A stretch of DNA of 64,000 nucleotides from Mesostigma viride (GCA_009746045.1 RPFO01000359.1:654662-718661); one strand, 5' to 3'; counted from the stretch's first letter, positions 9,323 through 28,821 are shown. A program made the numbers and translations. The notes: a model not told the origin generated them from the letters alone.

Positions 9323-12300
9323 GCGTGCGGGGAACTGTCATTGTCAGTATATAGCCAGCCGCTTCCCACAATATACACCCACAACGGGGGCTGCTCATCC
9401 AAACCATTGGACCAATAATCCTTTAGCATCCATTGTCAGGTCCAATCAGGAACTAGCTCTATGTAGAGAATATTTAGGGAATATTCCGCCACATGAACCA
9501 GTGTCCCATTTACACTCTCTGCATGAGGCTACTATTGTTGCATGCAGAAAGCCGCCCCTTCAAAAACAGAAAAAGCCAAAGTTGTTCTTGCCATGTACAA
9601 ACTGAAGAGAATCAGATCTGAATGCAATGTAGGTAAGGCACTTGATTGAAAGTCTGGACCACAACATGACGAAGAAAACTACTATCACAGAAAACAAATT
9701 TACCATTCACTCATTCGATTGATGCTGGACAGCCTGGGCGCTCTTGAACCAGCAGACTCGGAAGAATGTTGACTCAAAAGGTCGCTCTAAAAAAGATCTA
9801 CCCCTCAATGCATCAATTCCTGAACAAAGGGCTGGTAGTTGCGGTTCAAGCTAGATACAAGTGATGGCACGAGCAGGCAGGCAACTTCCCAGCTACAGAT
9901 AGGTGATGGAACACAGAGCCATGTAACAAGATGTAGGTGATGGACACAAACAAGGAAGCAACAAAGAGCAAGGAAACATGCCACTGTTAACGTTCCCCCT
10001 TCTCCACCTCAACCAAAACAAGAGAACCCTCACCGACCCCCCTCCCCCCTCCCCCCCTCCTCCCCCCCCTCCTCCGCCTCCCCTCCCCCCCCGAGAAGAC
10101 ACCCACACTTCTCCAACCCAAAGAATCTGAACGGCGCCGGCTGGGGTGCCGGCCAAAATTTATGCTCTTTGACAACACGTTAGTAACATGACAAAACCAT
10201 CTACGGAAACAGCTCCACACATGCAGCTTTCCATGAGAAAAGCAAACAGGCAATTGTAGACGATTTTAGTACAGGAGAAACTAAGTTCGCGCTGCAACAC
10301 GCACACAGCACTCATAACCAACAAGTGACGGGATGAAAACAGAAAACAGTAAAATTCCAAGTCGCAACCAAGCTATCCACCAAGCTTTGATTGAATGCAC
10401 ATCCTAAGCGCAGGTTGAGCAGAACGTGTCAAGGCATTTAAGTGAGCGTTGCCCTCAAGCACACACGATGCCACCAAGGTGACATAGAAGCCAGCGGGAT
10501 ATATCGAAGGCACATCAACGCACGCCATTGCGTGCACGTGAGCGCACAAAATGCAAAAGGCACGTAAGTGAGGTGAGATAAATAAATCGTCATGCCAAGC
10601 CATGGAAGCGAAGGCCATACGGTAATAATGTACAACTAGTAGCAGAGAGCGTGTTAACTACCAAGTAATGTGTAATAGCAGCGAGTGGCATGCCAAGCGG
10701 TGGGTGAGTAGGCGCTCGACACGTAAAGCATCCGCCATCCGCGCCTAAAAATAGACGCGCTGCTCTCCGCACCTTGCTTGAGCAGACCCCTCGAGTTTAG
10801 GCGAGCGGCGCTTCAAAAAAGTGCGATGTGAGTGCCATGACCTTGGTTATGGATACATGCCCAAATGGAGCTTCAATGAATACAAGCCCCAGTTGCTCTG
10901 CCACCCATTCAACTCGGCCGCTAGCAACAATACCATGCCTTACCGCAATGGTTCATCTTCCCGACTGTGTCCAACAACCGACATCTCTCCAATGATTGGT
11001 CCAATGACCAGGTCCGATGATCAACCGACTTGGTCCCCCACACCACCGACAGGCTACAGGAGAACCATTTTCCCATGGCACGAACCCTGACAAGTGAACA
11101 ACAACTACCAAAAAAAAGAAAAAGAAAAAAAAAGGACAAACGAAAAAACGACACATAAGAAAGAGAGGCGAGAGCACTGATCTCGGAAACGGACAAGTTC
11201 CAAGTGGGCGAGTGCAAGAGAAAAATCAACTGACCCGCACCATACGAAAAAGGTTGATGACAAGTGTCAACTGAGAGGTCAAACCCACGTACCCTCCAGG
11301 AACAACCAAAAAAAAGATACCCTGCGAGGGCCGGTGAAGAATCCGGTGACGAGCGGTGCAGCAATCAGTCAGAAAGGGAGCAGCAACCCGTGTGGCAAGA
11401 CAGGGTGGCACGCAACATGCCCGTGTTGACCAGGCAAAAAAATTACGGCACATTTTCTACATCATAGGTTAGGAATTGAAGGCACATTGGTAGCAGCAAT
11501 GTCTGGGCAAGGGCAAAACGGCGGCACGGAGCGTTCCCGTGCGCCGGGTATTATGGCCCAGGTTGGCTGCTCTCCGCACCAAACACACTACCGACAGCCG
11601 CCACGCGCATCGGCCAAGATGCGGCGACTGCGACATCTCGTACAGTTGTGCGGCTGGCAATCAAGTCACATGGATGGTCAGGCACCATCATCGCAAGCCT
11701 TGCAACGCCGTAGAGGCAGGCGCTCGCAACCAGCTTCGTGAAGTGAGAGAGCTGGGTTCACCACAGATGCGAAATCCGGGCATGTTTACCACAAAAAATG
11801 TAAGAAGAAGACCTGGACCAAAGGGCGTGCCTACCTGTCTGTGCAACAATCTATAGAACCTCTGTGCGACAATTTATACTACTAGAACTATGTGCTACAA
11901 TGTACATGACTTGTCCGGGCGAGGGATGGCGTGACCGCTGGTGTGTAAACAGGCAACCGCCACGCTATATTCACCCGTGCCGGGGCCCCCACATGTGACA
12001 GTGGGTGCCCCCCTCGCTCTCCGCACCATGTTCATCACCGGTCTGCCACCTGGCGCGCCGTCAGGCCGCGCCCACGGGCAGTGGCGAGCTGAAGACGTGG
12101 GCGGAACGAGGGGGCGTGCGAGACGGCAAGAGGCAAGATGCTGCCTACAAAGCCACTTGGGGGCACATTGAGCTTTCGACAAACGGTCACCACATCAAGT
12201 GACTCCATTAGATGTGAGTTGGGGGAAAGCGCAAGCAGCCGGAGGGGGCCAAGGACTGCGAAACGGAAGTACTTCGCACAACTAAAACACACAAAAATTA

Positions 12301-14648
12301 CAACACATGGACAGCAATTTGGTCTCCATGGTCATTTGTCATGGTCTTTGGTTTTGGGAAAAAGAGGAGTGGGGGTACAGACCAGACTGTAACAAGCACG
12401 TTAGACTGGGCAGTGGCAGTGTGCAATCCAGCAGCAAAAAATGCACGTGCATAACATTATTATCAAAAGGTCAAAACAACCTTTTCACTTCCCATTCATT
12501 AACACCGTGCCTCCGTGGAGGACTGCCGAGAAAAATGCACCCTGTCAGCAAAGGTGGAAAAGGTCAGAGGGTTGCTGTCACAAGGCACTCCTACTGGCGA
12601 CGGCTACTGAGCCAGCTGGCAAATGTTCGGGCGACTGACAGGGGAGCACCGGTGTATCTACCCTGATGCACCAGCCTTCACCCACCCTGTCCCACCCACC
12701 ACTGCGACTCGATGAAAATGGGGCGGGCAATTGGTGTCCGCACCATGTGAAGCACCCCCACCAAGATGCATCAGGTCAGGGTGCACACCAGAAAGGTGCG
12801 GTCAAGTGTCCTGCCAAAGCGCTGCCAACTCCCTCCACCAAGCGGCATGGACGTCTATCCGCGTAGGAATGCCTAACGTTCTTTTTTTTTTTAAATCATG
12901 TACTAACGTGGAACAGACAGCAATCTCTAGCACAAGCTGCGACGCGCATGCACAGCTATATGCTCAACCAAAGAACTGACTAGTGAGACAACTATATGTG
13001 ACCGCCCCAGAATACAAAACACCACCCAAAAACTTGCGCACTACTGGTGACGCAAACAAGCAGCAGCCACGCCCAAACAAACACTGGCACAGAAAACACG
13101 AAAGGGCAGCACCAGGCATCACGCAACCGCACACATCAACAGTGCACCTCAATCAATCAACATGATGGTGCCTTGTGCAACTCAAAAAGTTACCTTGCCA
13201 GCGACAGTAGATATAAAAGCACTCTATTACATGCCACTATGTTATGAAAAAAAAAGTATGTTACATCAATATCCATATAAATTCATTGATAATGATACAT
13301 CACGGAGGTGAGAGCGGCATGCAACGTAAGGAAAGCTCCAATAAGAGGAAGGACACGGCAGGCAAGGAGCACGCCAACACAGCGTACAAAACTACAACGA
13401 CATGCAGCAACACCGCATACATCATAAAACCATTAACAATTGTACCATTGCCACGATGACACTTGACATGTACGGATGAGCGCACGAACAACCGGGCGAC
13501 ATCAGCAATCACAATGTCAAAATGTCGGATGGCTGGAACCAGCCGTGAGATAGCACACGCCCCCTGCTGTATGATTTGCACCCATCCTGGCGCCTCCCCA
13601 CCCACGACGCGGGACAGGAATGCCCTCCCGCGCACGCATGCAGGGCAGGGAAGACCTTCACCAATCACCTTCCCGTAACGTGGGCAGGAAAGCACGTGCT
13701 TCGTCTCCATACTGCACGCAGTGCCGCCGCCCTCAGATCAGGTTTGTGCATGCCCTCGTGCGGGCACAGGCAGCGGCATGTCTGCCAGGTTGAGGCGCGC
13801 AAGCGATAACCTCGTTGATTACTAGTAACCGAATTGATGGATTTATTGGGCCACGCAAAAGTGCACCTCGTTGACTACCAGTACGCAAATCAATCAACTA
13901 ATTAGGCCACGCAATCCTTCCTTCACGTCATTCACTACCGTAACTGAATTGAACCATTAGTTGAGGACACGATCTTGTTTCAGAGGCACGGAGCGTTGAC
14001 CCTCATGATGGTCATGGAGACAACCCCGTTGCTTAGCTTGCCACTAATATAACCTCACTGCCAGTACCCAGTGGCACACACATATTTGCTAGTAGTAAGA
14101 TAGGAAATTTACAAAAACACTTCGGCCAAGGCAAAAGAAGTCAGCGAATTACTAAGAACGCGCAAATCACTGCTAGACATTGTGACTGCTGTTGGCTAGA
14201 TATTTAGACAATGATGATGATGATATAAACTGATGATATAACATTTTGGCAGGATAACTACTTCCTAGTGCACAATTAACGTCATCGGAAATGCCACACA
14301 CACACACAAGGAAGGTGAGGGCAATGAAGCAACAGGTACAAAATGTCGCAACAAAACAGGCTGCACCTCACTAAACCGTGTACAACAAAACAGGCTGCAC
14401 CTGACTAAACCGTGTACATTACATTGCTGGTATTGACATGTCAACACCTGGGTACACCCGTAGCAGGGGAAAATAACAAATCACCAGTTACCATGGCCGC
14501 AAACACAGGAGATAATCGAAGGCATCAAGGGTATGAATATAAAGCCAAACTGATCTCTACGTCCTTTTACAGGCACATCAGTTTTCATTAGGTTTCTTAC
14601 ACCCCCACCCCCACCCCCACCCCACCCCTAAAAATATTTTGATTTTAG

Positions 14649-15141
14649 ATGTCTGGGTGGCTGGAAGCAGCATGCTAGGGTGTAATGGTGCCATATCCGC
14701 TGCATGAGACCGCCCATAAGACATGTGCATCGTTCTCCGCACTATAAATAGCCTTCACCGCCAGTGCCACTGTAAGTGACAGGCAATGGCGGGTATTAGT
14801 GCGGGGAAAGCAGAGGCTTAGATAATGTTTGGGCCAACACTATAAACACGTTGAAAACAAATCAGCAAACTAAAACGATTGGTGGGTCATTTCGTGCAGG
14901 GAGAACAAATAAGCTCGGCAGCAACATCAACTGGGGGCTTTGTTTTCCTAGGACAAATAAACAGACAAAACAAGCCATAGCAGACCGAAAACATATGTCT
15001 GGGTGGCTGGAAGCAGCATGCTAGGGTGTAATGGTGCCATATCCGCTGCATGAGACCGCCCACAAGACATGTGCATCGTTCTCCGCACTATAAATAGCCT
15101 TCAGCGCCAGTGCCACGGGTCCAAGGGACAGGCAATGGCGG
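14649..15141. repeat. 145-bp direct repeat pair with TATA-like motif
   Basis: The sequence starting ATGTCTGGGTGGCTGGAAGC occurs at 14649-14791 and again at 14995-15141 with few differences. Each copy contains TCTCCGCACTATAAATAGCC, which includes a TATA-box-like TATAAATA at 14743 and 15089. No coding sequence follows closely, so promoter function is only a possibility. Confidence 0.75.
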
Positions 15142-16945
15142 GTCTTTGCGTGCGAGACGAATGAAACAAAGAACACCCCGCGACGACATATTAACGCTGA
15201 CACTAACACACGGCAAACTTAAGTTTGCCATGATGAACAAAGAACAAGAGCAAGCAGACGCAAGGATTATCGTGCATGGGACTTGTGGGGGGGGCCAACG
15301 CGAGCTCGAATGTAATGAAGCTCACTTCACGAGTGGCTTAAAGTACTGGCCCGCGGCCCAGCCAATACACCTTCGCAAATAAGGCACTCTGTTTGTCATG
15401 TCACCCAGCCATGTCAAACCAGCCGCTGCCAGCTGGCATCAGACCCTGGGGTGATAAACAATGCTTAAAACCTTTCAGTATATCCAGGCAAAGCTTGAAA
15501 CTACTGCGCTGAAGTTGCTGAGCTTTCGCATTGCAGGGCTACCGCTTGCGAAGGGGGCGGCTAGAGGCAAGCTCATCCACCGTACCATGCCATCAACACA
15601 CTCATCAAGTACAGCCACACGGGACACCACACATGTCATGACATGACAAAGAAAACCAAACAGAAAAACACGCGCATGGACTTATCTATAGAGAGACCAA
15701 CCAAAAGCAGGACAAGACTAAACGGGCAACCTGAGCCATCAATGGCAAAGCCAGAAGAAATAACACAGCTACACTAGCGGAAAAAAAACTTAGTGGGTAG
15801 CGAGATGTCCGGGTGAACCGACACAACAACCGTGGGGAATGCACGGCCGCCGTTTGGAAGTCACGCGTCCTGTATAAACAATCCGCTCTGCGCACGTGGA
15901 CAGCGCCGTACACGCCCATAGGGTCCCTGACGGTGCAGGGTGGCAGCGGCGGGGGGTTAGGCCACATGCGTTGGTAGGGAGGTGGCTCTAGGCCCAAAGG
16001 CCTCCAGAGAGGCCTACTATTAGAGACTGGCCACTACTGTCCACCACCAGTTTTGTTAATAATGGCCCCTTCTTTTCAAACGCCTCCATTATTAGAACGG
16101 GCCTTTATCATGAACAGCTGGTGCTGCAGCAACGAACAGCTGGTGCTGCAGAGATAGACCGACCTCCCGTAATAAGACAAGGCTTCTGGCGTGGGTACGA
16201 GTAACTAACGACCATGGGGCTCAAGCCAAGTCCGTAGGGATGAAAGAAAGAAACAAACTATCAATGGAAAGAGACAAACAACATAAACACCATTAAAAAT
16301 AAATAATAACTTCATAATTAGTAGCAACTTAGCATGTGTGGGCCATGCGGTATTGATAGTTGTAAGGATGGCAAAGCGTCCGCTAGGTCACCAAGAGGGA
16401 CGCCCGAGGGCGCTCTTTCACCCACCAGCAACGCCAGGTTTCACACTTAGCCGATCCGTGCAACCCCCTGACCTGCACAGGAGATGTGCAGGGACAAGAG
16501 GGTGCCGCTTTCCGCAACGTATTCAAAGCGTCGCCGCCACTGAAGGAGTGCAAGGGACGCAGACCTTTCGAGCGGGGCGACAGACCAGTGCAATAGTGAA
16601 CCAGGGAAAACCTACACCTTCCGTGGGAACAACGGCACGCTTCTCAGCAAACGATGAACCTTCGTAGTATAAAAAATACAAACTCAAAAATAAGAACAAT
16701 TTGAACGATGAGGAAAGAACAAAATCGACTCTGTGGAAGGTAGCACAACGATATCGTCCGTGGGAAGACCAGACTGGGGAGTGCTATGTGCTGCTTGTGG
16801 GGCAGTTGACAACTGAAAGACATGCCTACCACCGAAGAGCAATATCACCAAGCCAACCACACTGTGCCCTTCGGACTTGACACACAGATGGGAGGAGTTA
16901 CCACCGTAGCCGGATGGCCAGCATCCAACGATTTCACCAGATCTC

Positions 16946-17062
16946 CCGCCCCCCCCCCCCCCCCCTCCCTCCCTCCCTCCCTCCCTCCCTCCCTCCCTCC
17001 CTCCCTCCCTCCCTCCCTCCCTCCCTCCCTCCCTCCCTCCCTCCCTCCCTCCCTCCCTCCCG
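16946..17062. repeat. (CCCT)n microsatellite after a C-run
   Basis: About 19 C residues followed by roughly 24 units of CCCT. Open frames across it (poly-Leu/Pro/Ser) are repeat artefacts. Confidence 0.95.
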
Positions 17063-17717
17063 CCTGCCTGCCCGCCCGCCGGCCCACCCTTTGACCTAAG
17101 AGGATACCAGCAAATGAACCAGAGAAAAGCCCTTCTGATAACTTGCCATTAACAACTGATCCTCGCGCCCACATAAACTCCTATCAAGTTCACATACCAG
17201 CAAGCTCACCCACATTAGGCAGCCACGTAAGATGTTCATTAAATGTGCCATCACCCACCTTCCCCATCCACACTAGTGTCATGGATCGAGCTAGCACTTG
17301 ACTGACGCGCGCCGCTCCCTTGCGGGGTGGGGCCGTGAACCAAGAATACTTTTGTGGCGGGCGAAGGAATTAGTGTATGCACCGTGACAAGCGCCGACGA
17401 CAAGGGTCACAGAGGACGGCCGAGACGCAATAAATAAAGTGCAGTTGATTGGTTGGCTGATTGAAAAAACTTTGACAGGAAAGCGCAATGGTTTTTGCCG
17501 TACGCCCATTTAACAAAAACAAAAGCTGAGCACTGTAAGAATGCCCCCAGGTAACCTCACCAGCTGTGGTTGGCCGTGTTTCCAGACCTCAAAAAAGAGA
17601 AACGCAAACTGGAAATCGAAAAGAGACTGACACGCGGGAACGAGGTAGCGGGATCAGCATGCGCGCTGACAGAAGGCAACAAGGCCCCACCAACATGTGC
17701 TGTCCCGTCGCTGCCAT

Positions 17718-17886
17718 CTGGCACCGTTCACTCTGCCACCGTTCACTCTGGCACTGTTCACTCTGGCACTAATCGCTCTGGCACTGTTCGCTCTCTGGCA
17801 CCATTCACGCTGGCGCTGTTCGCTCTCTGGCACCGTTCACTCTGGCACTGTTCACTCAGGCACCGTTCACTCTCTGGCACCGTTGA
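17718..17886. repeat. 15-17 bp minisatellite
   Basis: About eleven imperfect units of GGCACYGTTCACTCT, some extended by CT. The repeat is open on the plus strand, but the translation is frame-variable and has no recognised domain. Confidence 0.9.
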
Positions 17887-18560
17887 CATGCCCCGATGTA
17901 GGCAGCGATTCCTCTGCACAGCTCCGAGAATTCCCATGGACTTGCAGGTGGCTTGGGTTTTACCCAAGAGCTGGTCAAAATCTCAATGCCATGTCAACAA
18001 ACACGCGGGGGTCCTTGTGGACGATATCAGGCGGTGAGGGAGGGTGCCGTTTCCAGCGGCGTGACGGCTGGCAGGTCATCGCGCAAAGGCTGCCAGTTTA
18101 GGTGCGGAGGGGGGGAGTGAGGGGGGAAGGTGGGGAGTGAGGTGAGGAGGTGCGGAGGAGGGGGGAGGGGGGAGGGGGGAAGTGGAGAGGAGGGGGGGGG
18201 GCGGGCGGCGGCTAAGTGAGGGAAGGGGGGAGCAAGCGAAACCATATGGGACAAGAGAAACCATGGTAGCCCAGCACATGTGCTCCGCTTTGAGTGGGGG
18301 TGAAATAATGCTACTACCCTAATGTTCTGGGAACCTTTTGTGCTGGGAACATCAAGTCGTTCTTGGGACATCCACAAGAACGAAATGAACAGCTAGAAAT
18401 ACAACAATCATCCTGGGTACTTAGCTACTACCCAGGTTAAGGCCAGCGCCATGGATATAGTGAGCATGATTGTGTCAACCAAATGTAGTTAACGACAGAG
18501 CATGCCCACATGAAGCATTCAGCAACCGCCTCGCCCACAAACAACAATCGATGCCACCTG

Positions 18561-18824
18561 TGCCGTGCCGTGCCATGCCATGCCATGCCATGCCATGCCA
18601 TGCCATGCCATGCCATGCCATGCCATGCCATGCCATGCCATGCCATGCCATGCCATGCCATGCCATGCCATGCCATGCCATGCCATGCCATGCCATGCCA
18701 TGCCATGCCATGCCATGCCATGCCATGCCATGCCATGCCATGCCACGCCACGCCACGCCACGCCACGCCACGCCACACCACACCACCCTACGCCACGCCA
18801 TGCGGTGCCGTGCCCTGCCCTGCC
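18561..18824. repeat. (TGCCA)n pentanucleotide satellite
   Basis: About 50 units of TGCCA, degenerating at the 3' side to CGCCA, CACCA and CCCTG variants. It reads open in several frames because the unit contains no stop codon. Confidence 0.97.
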
Positions 18825-20495
18825 ACAACAAACAAGTGAAGCTAGCACAACCATCACATACGTCCGAAAACAGCGACATTTATGGAAGTGCTACAAAGCT
18901 GATGCTTTACAAAGGTGAAGCGTTACAAAGCTGTGACCCCCACGACATTCTTCACTCATCCCATATTGATCACATTAATCCAACGAGAAAAAAAACTCAA
19001 CACATCCACACTCCAGAAAGAAAACCCACTTCCATAACACAATGGAACCATCTCCCATAAACGAAAGGATAGTCAAGAGACGTATCAGTGCAAAGGACAG
19101 GAGAGAGATGTGTCGGTGCAATGGATAGCCCGAAGGCGACGGAGCACCGTGCACAGCAGGCCTGTGAAAACACCCACCCCCGCATAGAGCCCCATGCATG
19201 AACACGCTGGAGCCAATGCGAGGTAGTTACTGTCCGCGCCGACTTCGTGCGTGATGTCACCAGCTCATTAGTGACATCACGCAATGGAAGTAACAACGCG
19301 TGATTAAGCCACAACACAGAGAAGTGCAAGCCACACAGGACCGCTGGGCTTGCGTCGTGTGAACGCTAGGCCTAGGACGCGAGTGGTTGACCGTGGCGTC
19401 CCGATCCAGCCAGACACAGGGCCCACATCATCGTACTACTGTATCTGCCAAACGGTGCCGCATATGAGCCAAGGACCCCTCAGATAAGGCTACACCCAGA
19501 CCATACACACATTCGCCGAGCTACGATTGGCCTCTCAGTGCCCATAACCATAGCTGGCCACAATCGGTACAGGGAGGCGACAAGAACAAAAAGTCGCAAG
19601 AACAAAACGGGGCAAGAACAAGAAAGCGCAAGAACAAAATGGCACTAGGAGCAGGACACTCCTGGGATGTCGGTGGCCTTATACCATGGCAATCCATCCT
19701 GCGGTTTGCCCTGAGAAACAGCTACCCTTCCCCCCCCCCGCCTCTCAAGCAAGGAGGGGAGGCGTCTCCGCGCGTGTGAATGGGCGCTGGCCACGGGATT
19801 AAGAGACCATACGCCTAGAATGGCGCGGCGTCAGGGACACCTCTTTGCACTCGTAATACATTCAAGATAATCTATCCAGGGTGGGGGACAAACTACAATA
19901 GATTTTCAAAAAAAAAAAAAAAAAAAAAAAGAAACGTATACTGGATAGAAAACTAGATTAGAAAAACTACGTAAGAATAGAAGAGAAATAATAGTTAACC
20001 AAAACTACATTATGACACTTTTTCTCACTAAATAAGAATGCATACTATACACACAGTCATTTTTGGTGCATACAAGAGCGATGACATTTGAGTCCTGTGC
20101 AGCAACGACAACACGTGCTCGGAAACCGTGAGGATTGCCACACAACAATACAACAACCCCACAACATGGAGCATTAGCTGTTACAGTGGCAAGCACTATG
20201 TACGTTCCAGCAAAGCAGCCCCTACCTCAGCATCCCCACGCCAACTTGCATGGCATGCGCATCTCCGCCGGCTCGTACTGTACAACCTCCATCCACCACT
20301 CAAACATGAGGTCAAAAAGCCCCAGGGACAAGCTGGCCGGGAGTCCTGTTGCACCCTGCCATATTTAGAACCAAGCGCCAAGGCGACCTGCCTCCTCACA
20401 AGCTGCCATGCACACGAGCGGTGCTGCACAGGGTCTTTCCTTGTCTGCCAGTCACTGTCATTAGCGTTACAATCGCCAGTGCCGGTCATGTAACG

Positions 20496-25672
<5,177 letters not shown>

Positions 25673-26904
25673 CTGCGTCCGGAGAAGGGATGGTGGGGTT
25701 GTTCGTGACGACAACGACAAAAGGAGGTGAAACAAGGAGGGGAACAGAAACAAGAGAAAACGTACGGGGTAAGGACGTTAAGGACGCGCTATTAAGGACG
25801 TTAAGCTATACACAAGATACTAAAGAGAAGAAAATGACCAGAAACGTCGAGTGAAGCCACGACCGCGGTGGGGGCCGGGGGAGAATCCACATATATAATA
25901 AAGCAACAAGCCATTACAGCCATGTGACACTGACAATGAAGCGCACCGCACTAAAAGAATAATGTGTCCCGTGAGCGCAAACCTGCTGGCAAGGTCTCAC
26001 TTTGTAAAGAGACACAACACTTAGCTCGAACTATGCAGCAGGCAAGGCTGGGCCAGGTGGGCAGGCTAGGCGGGGACTGCCCACCCATTACGCAGCCGCA
26101 CGAAAAGGTGAAAGCCTTTGCAGAGCTTGCCTGGCATGAACGCGCGTCGAACAAACAAGATACGAGTGATCACGAGACAAATGAGTGCATGAATTACACG
26201 TCTTCACCGTACCAAGGTAGAGGTGCGGGGACTTTGCGAGGCTATCGATGCAAAGATCCAAGAGGGACCGGCAGTTTGACATCGCTGCAGAAAGCGACTT
26301 GGCTGCCGAATCGACAGGGTCCGAATATCGCGCATCCTAAACAAAAGTGATAAAAAATAGCTGGCAACGCGCTGGGAAAGCAAGATGCCAGAACGATGCG
26401 AGGGGAAGCGGGCGGGAAGGGGGGTCGCTGCTGGGACCAGGCCCGCAAGTTGGCTACCTTGTCGGTTGGGCCACGACGCCATGGAAGAGTCTAGAGCTGG
26501 GGCGATAGGTAGCAAAACGCCAGTATCGGTGCCAACTGCCAACGGCGCCTCGAGCGTTCCCCACCACATGCGGCCATCCGTACTCCGTACCATGCCCATG
26601 CAGCTTTCAAGTGGCAGTAAGACCAACAGTACCCTAGTACCATCCATCCGATATAATACTATATACCGCCCCTCGGGCCACTATAGACTCTCTGCGGCCC
26701 ATGTGCGGCGTGGGAAACAACTGAACTGAACTGAAGACCACCAGTCTCATGGATAGTTGCCCGCAAAAATATTCAAAGTGGGGAAAAACTGGAAAAAGCT
26801 GATATTTCCCATTTGATCTCTCTGGTCTATAATCGGATAATAAATCCACCCATTTCCCCGAAAAAAAACTGGAAAAAGCAGGGGAATAGAACTAGAAAAG
26901 TTAC

Positions 26905-27062
26905 GGGCTCCCTTTGGGGAGTCACGGCGGGCCGGGAGCACCATATAGTGCTTTTAGTCCCGGGCCTACGCCGTGTGCACAACGGGAAGGGCAGGGACCC
27001 TCCTCTTCCCTCACTCATGCCAGTGGCAATGCCACAGGGTGCACAATCTGGCAATCGGCGGG
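26905..27062 (-). mobile_element. Decayed LINE A-type 3' UTR and terminus
   Basis: The plus sequence GGGCTCCCTTTGGGGAGTCAC, then a stretch ending TAGTGCTTTTA, and then ...GGGCAGGGACCC...CATGCCA...CAATCGG aligns by eye with 58801-58935, the 3' UTR of the ORF1-only element. This is an older relic of that family, in the same minus orientation, cut at 27065 by another element. Confidence 0.7.
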
Positions 27063-27065
27063 ACG

Positions 27066-28821
27066 CGTTTAACCCGTGTTTTTTTTTTTAGAACGCGATA
27101 TACTGCGTTGTAAGCTATTTATAGAACACGTCATAACATCTAGGGAAAATTTTTTTTCATAGTCATGTGTATACTTTCCTGAAAGCCCATAAATCAAAGG
27201 ATTTTTTGAGCTACTCAGACCTACAAAATGCTAATTCATTAGAGAGATACACTGGTTTGAATACAGGGGGGTCTGACCATGACCGCGATTTGTTGACCCT
27301 AGGTCGCAAGTCATGTGCTTATTCGCAAATGGTTCATGAAAAAAATCTGGCTTCTTGCACGAGCTATGGGCAACATATGCAGGCTCTGTGAAACAAAACT
27401 CAGGCCCATTGGGCCACTGGAGCTATTTTTTATTAGCATTACAATTACAACGCAGTACAACGCAGTGGGAAAAATGAGAGCCCTTCACAACATGACACAA
27501 CGACACGAGCCCCATAAACGGGGATATCATGAGCTAGGAGGGTCAACACGTTGAAAATAGGAGTTGTATAAGTTATACAGCATCAAACATGCATCAAACA
27601 TCATGACTGGATGACATTATATGACTGAATCAGGCAGCCATAGCCGGCCAAAGCATCATCCACTCTCACAACGTGTTGAGCACATGCCTCGTGGGAAGGG
27701 AGGCACTGGGTTTTCATTCCATAACGTGTGCAATCCTGAAAGAAAGAGGCATGTGTAATGCAAGGCTTTGATAGGTTGAGTGATCCATGAGCTTACATGC
27801 AGGCAAAGATGACGCTGGAATGCATGCTAGCAAATGGTGGCAAGATGCTAACAACACATGATTATACACCATGATTATGGGCACCTAGCTGATCTTCTTG
27901 CACAATCAACGCAGTATAAACCATCAATATCCAATCCTCACGATATATTCACGGCTTGACGACGTATACAGCACCTAAATACTGCACAACTGCAACCTGC
28001 TACGGCTGACATGCAAGCAACGTCGAGTAGGATGGCGGTCTTAGAGAGGCTGGGCAGAGGTCGGTAGAAATAAGTGGAAAACTGGCAGAAACTAGGTAGA
28101 AACACGATATACTTACGCCTGCAAGCACTATTGAGCCGGTGGCAGAGGCCATTTCCAGGAAAATACAGCATACCGTAGCAATAGCCACGGTCACGCCTTA
28201 CGCTATTTGCAGCCACCATCATGCCGGGAGCTACCCAATAAAAGTCTGCACAAATCTCGGTTTAGCCGAGAGTCCGGGCGTTCGGAATGAATAAACATGT
28301 GTTAAGAAGTCGAAACACCATGGAAATACCAAGCATGGTGCCGCAGCAGACCCGAGTCTTGACGTAATAATATGTATGCCGGTTTCCAGGGTTTCCGCAT
28401 GAAAGTTGGGTGAGAAACTGGAAAAATCTACGTTTCCTTTGCCCCAGTACCTCAACAAACTCGTAGAAACCTAATTATCAACCTTTGAACGCATCATCAT
28501 GGTCGTGCCACCCAACAGCCACTGAAATTCGCGCGAAAACTGGCGAGATCTACCTGCCGCCATCGCCGTCGTCTTCACCTTCGTCCCGCGAAAATGCCTG
28601 ATTTCAGTGGTACATATTTGTTTGCAGCTGTCACAAAAAAAATCCAAAAAATACCAGGATTTTTTCTTGAGTTCTACGGGATGTAAGGAGGCCGTCCACC
28701 GAGTTTCAGACCGAAAATCTCGTATCTACTGTGCCTGCCACGTGTCAGATTACAACGCGATACATCGCGTTCTAACCCTACAACGCGATACATCGCGTTG
28801 TAAAAAAACACGGGTTAAACG
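27066..28821. mobile_element. 1.76-kb element with terminal inverted repeats
   Basis: The left end reads CGTTTAACCCGTG, a T-run, then ACGCGATATACTGCGTTGTA. The right end is its reverse complement, with ACAACGCGATACATCGCGTT present twice just inside a CACGGGTTAAACG terminus. No transposase was recognised inside, so it would be non-autonomous. No clean target-site duplication is visible. It sits within LINE A-type 3' UTR sequence. Confidence 0.65.

Larger units (their letters stand above)
9323..20495. other. 11-kb stretch with no recognised gene, rich in simple repeats
   Basis: I found no exon chain with convincing motifs on either strand. Notable contents are a C-rich tract at 10039-10092, (CCCCCA)n near 14601-14630, a 145-bp direct repeat at 14649 and 14995, (CCCT)n at 16946-17062, a GGCACYGTTCACTCT minisatellite at 17718-17886, (TGCCA)n at 18561-18824 and a poly(A) run at 19909-19930. 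The minus frame 13300-13710 (LSCPRYGKVIGEGLPCPAC...) has a mildly protein-like start but no recognised domain. The short motif TCTCCGCAC recurs at 10764, 11571, 12018, 14734 and 15080. Confidence 0.45.

Noticed and set aside
16946-17062. Telomere-like or CCCTAA-type repeat
   Set aside because: The unit is CCCT without the TAA component, and it is internal.
18437-19060. Met/Ala/Trp/His and Met/Pro/Cys/His repeat proteins
   Set aside because: Translation of the TGCCA pentamer satellite; no codon bias, start context or domain.
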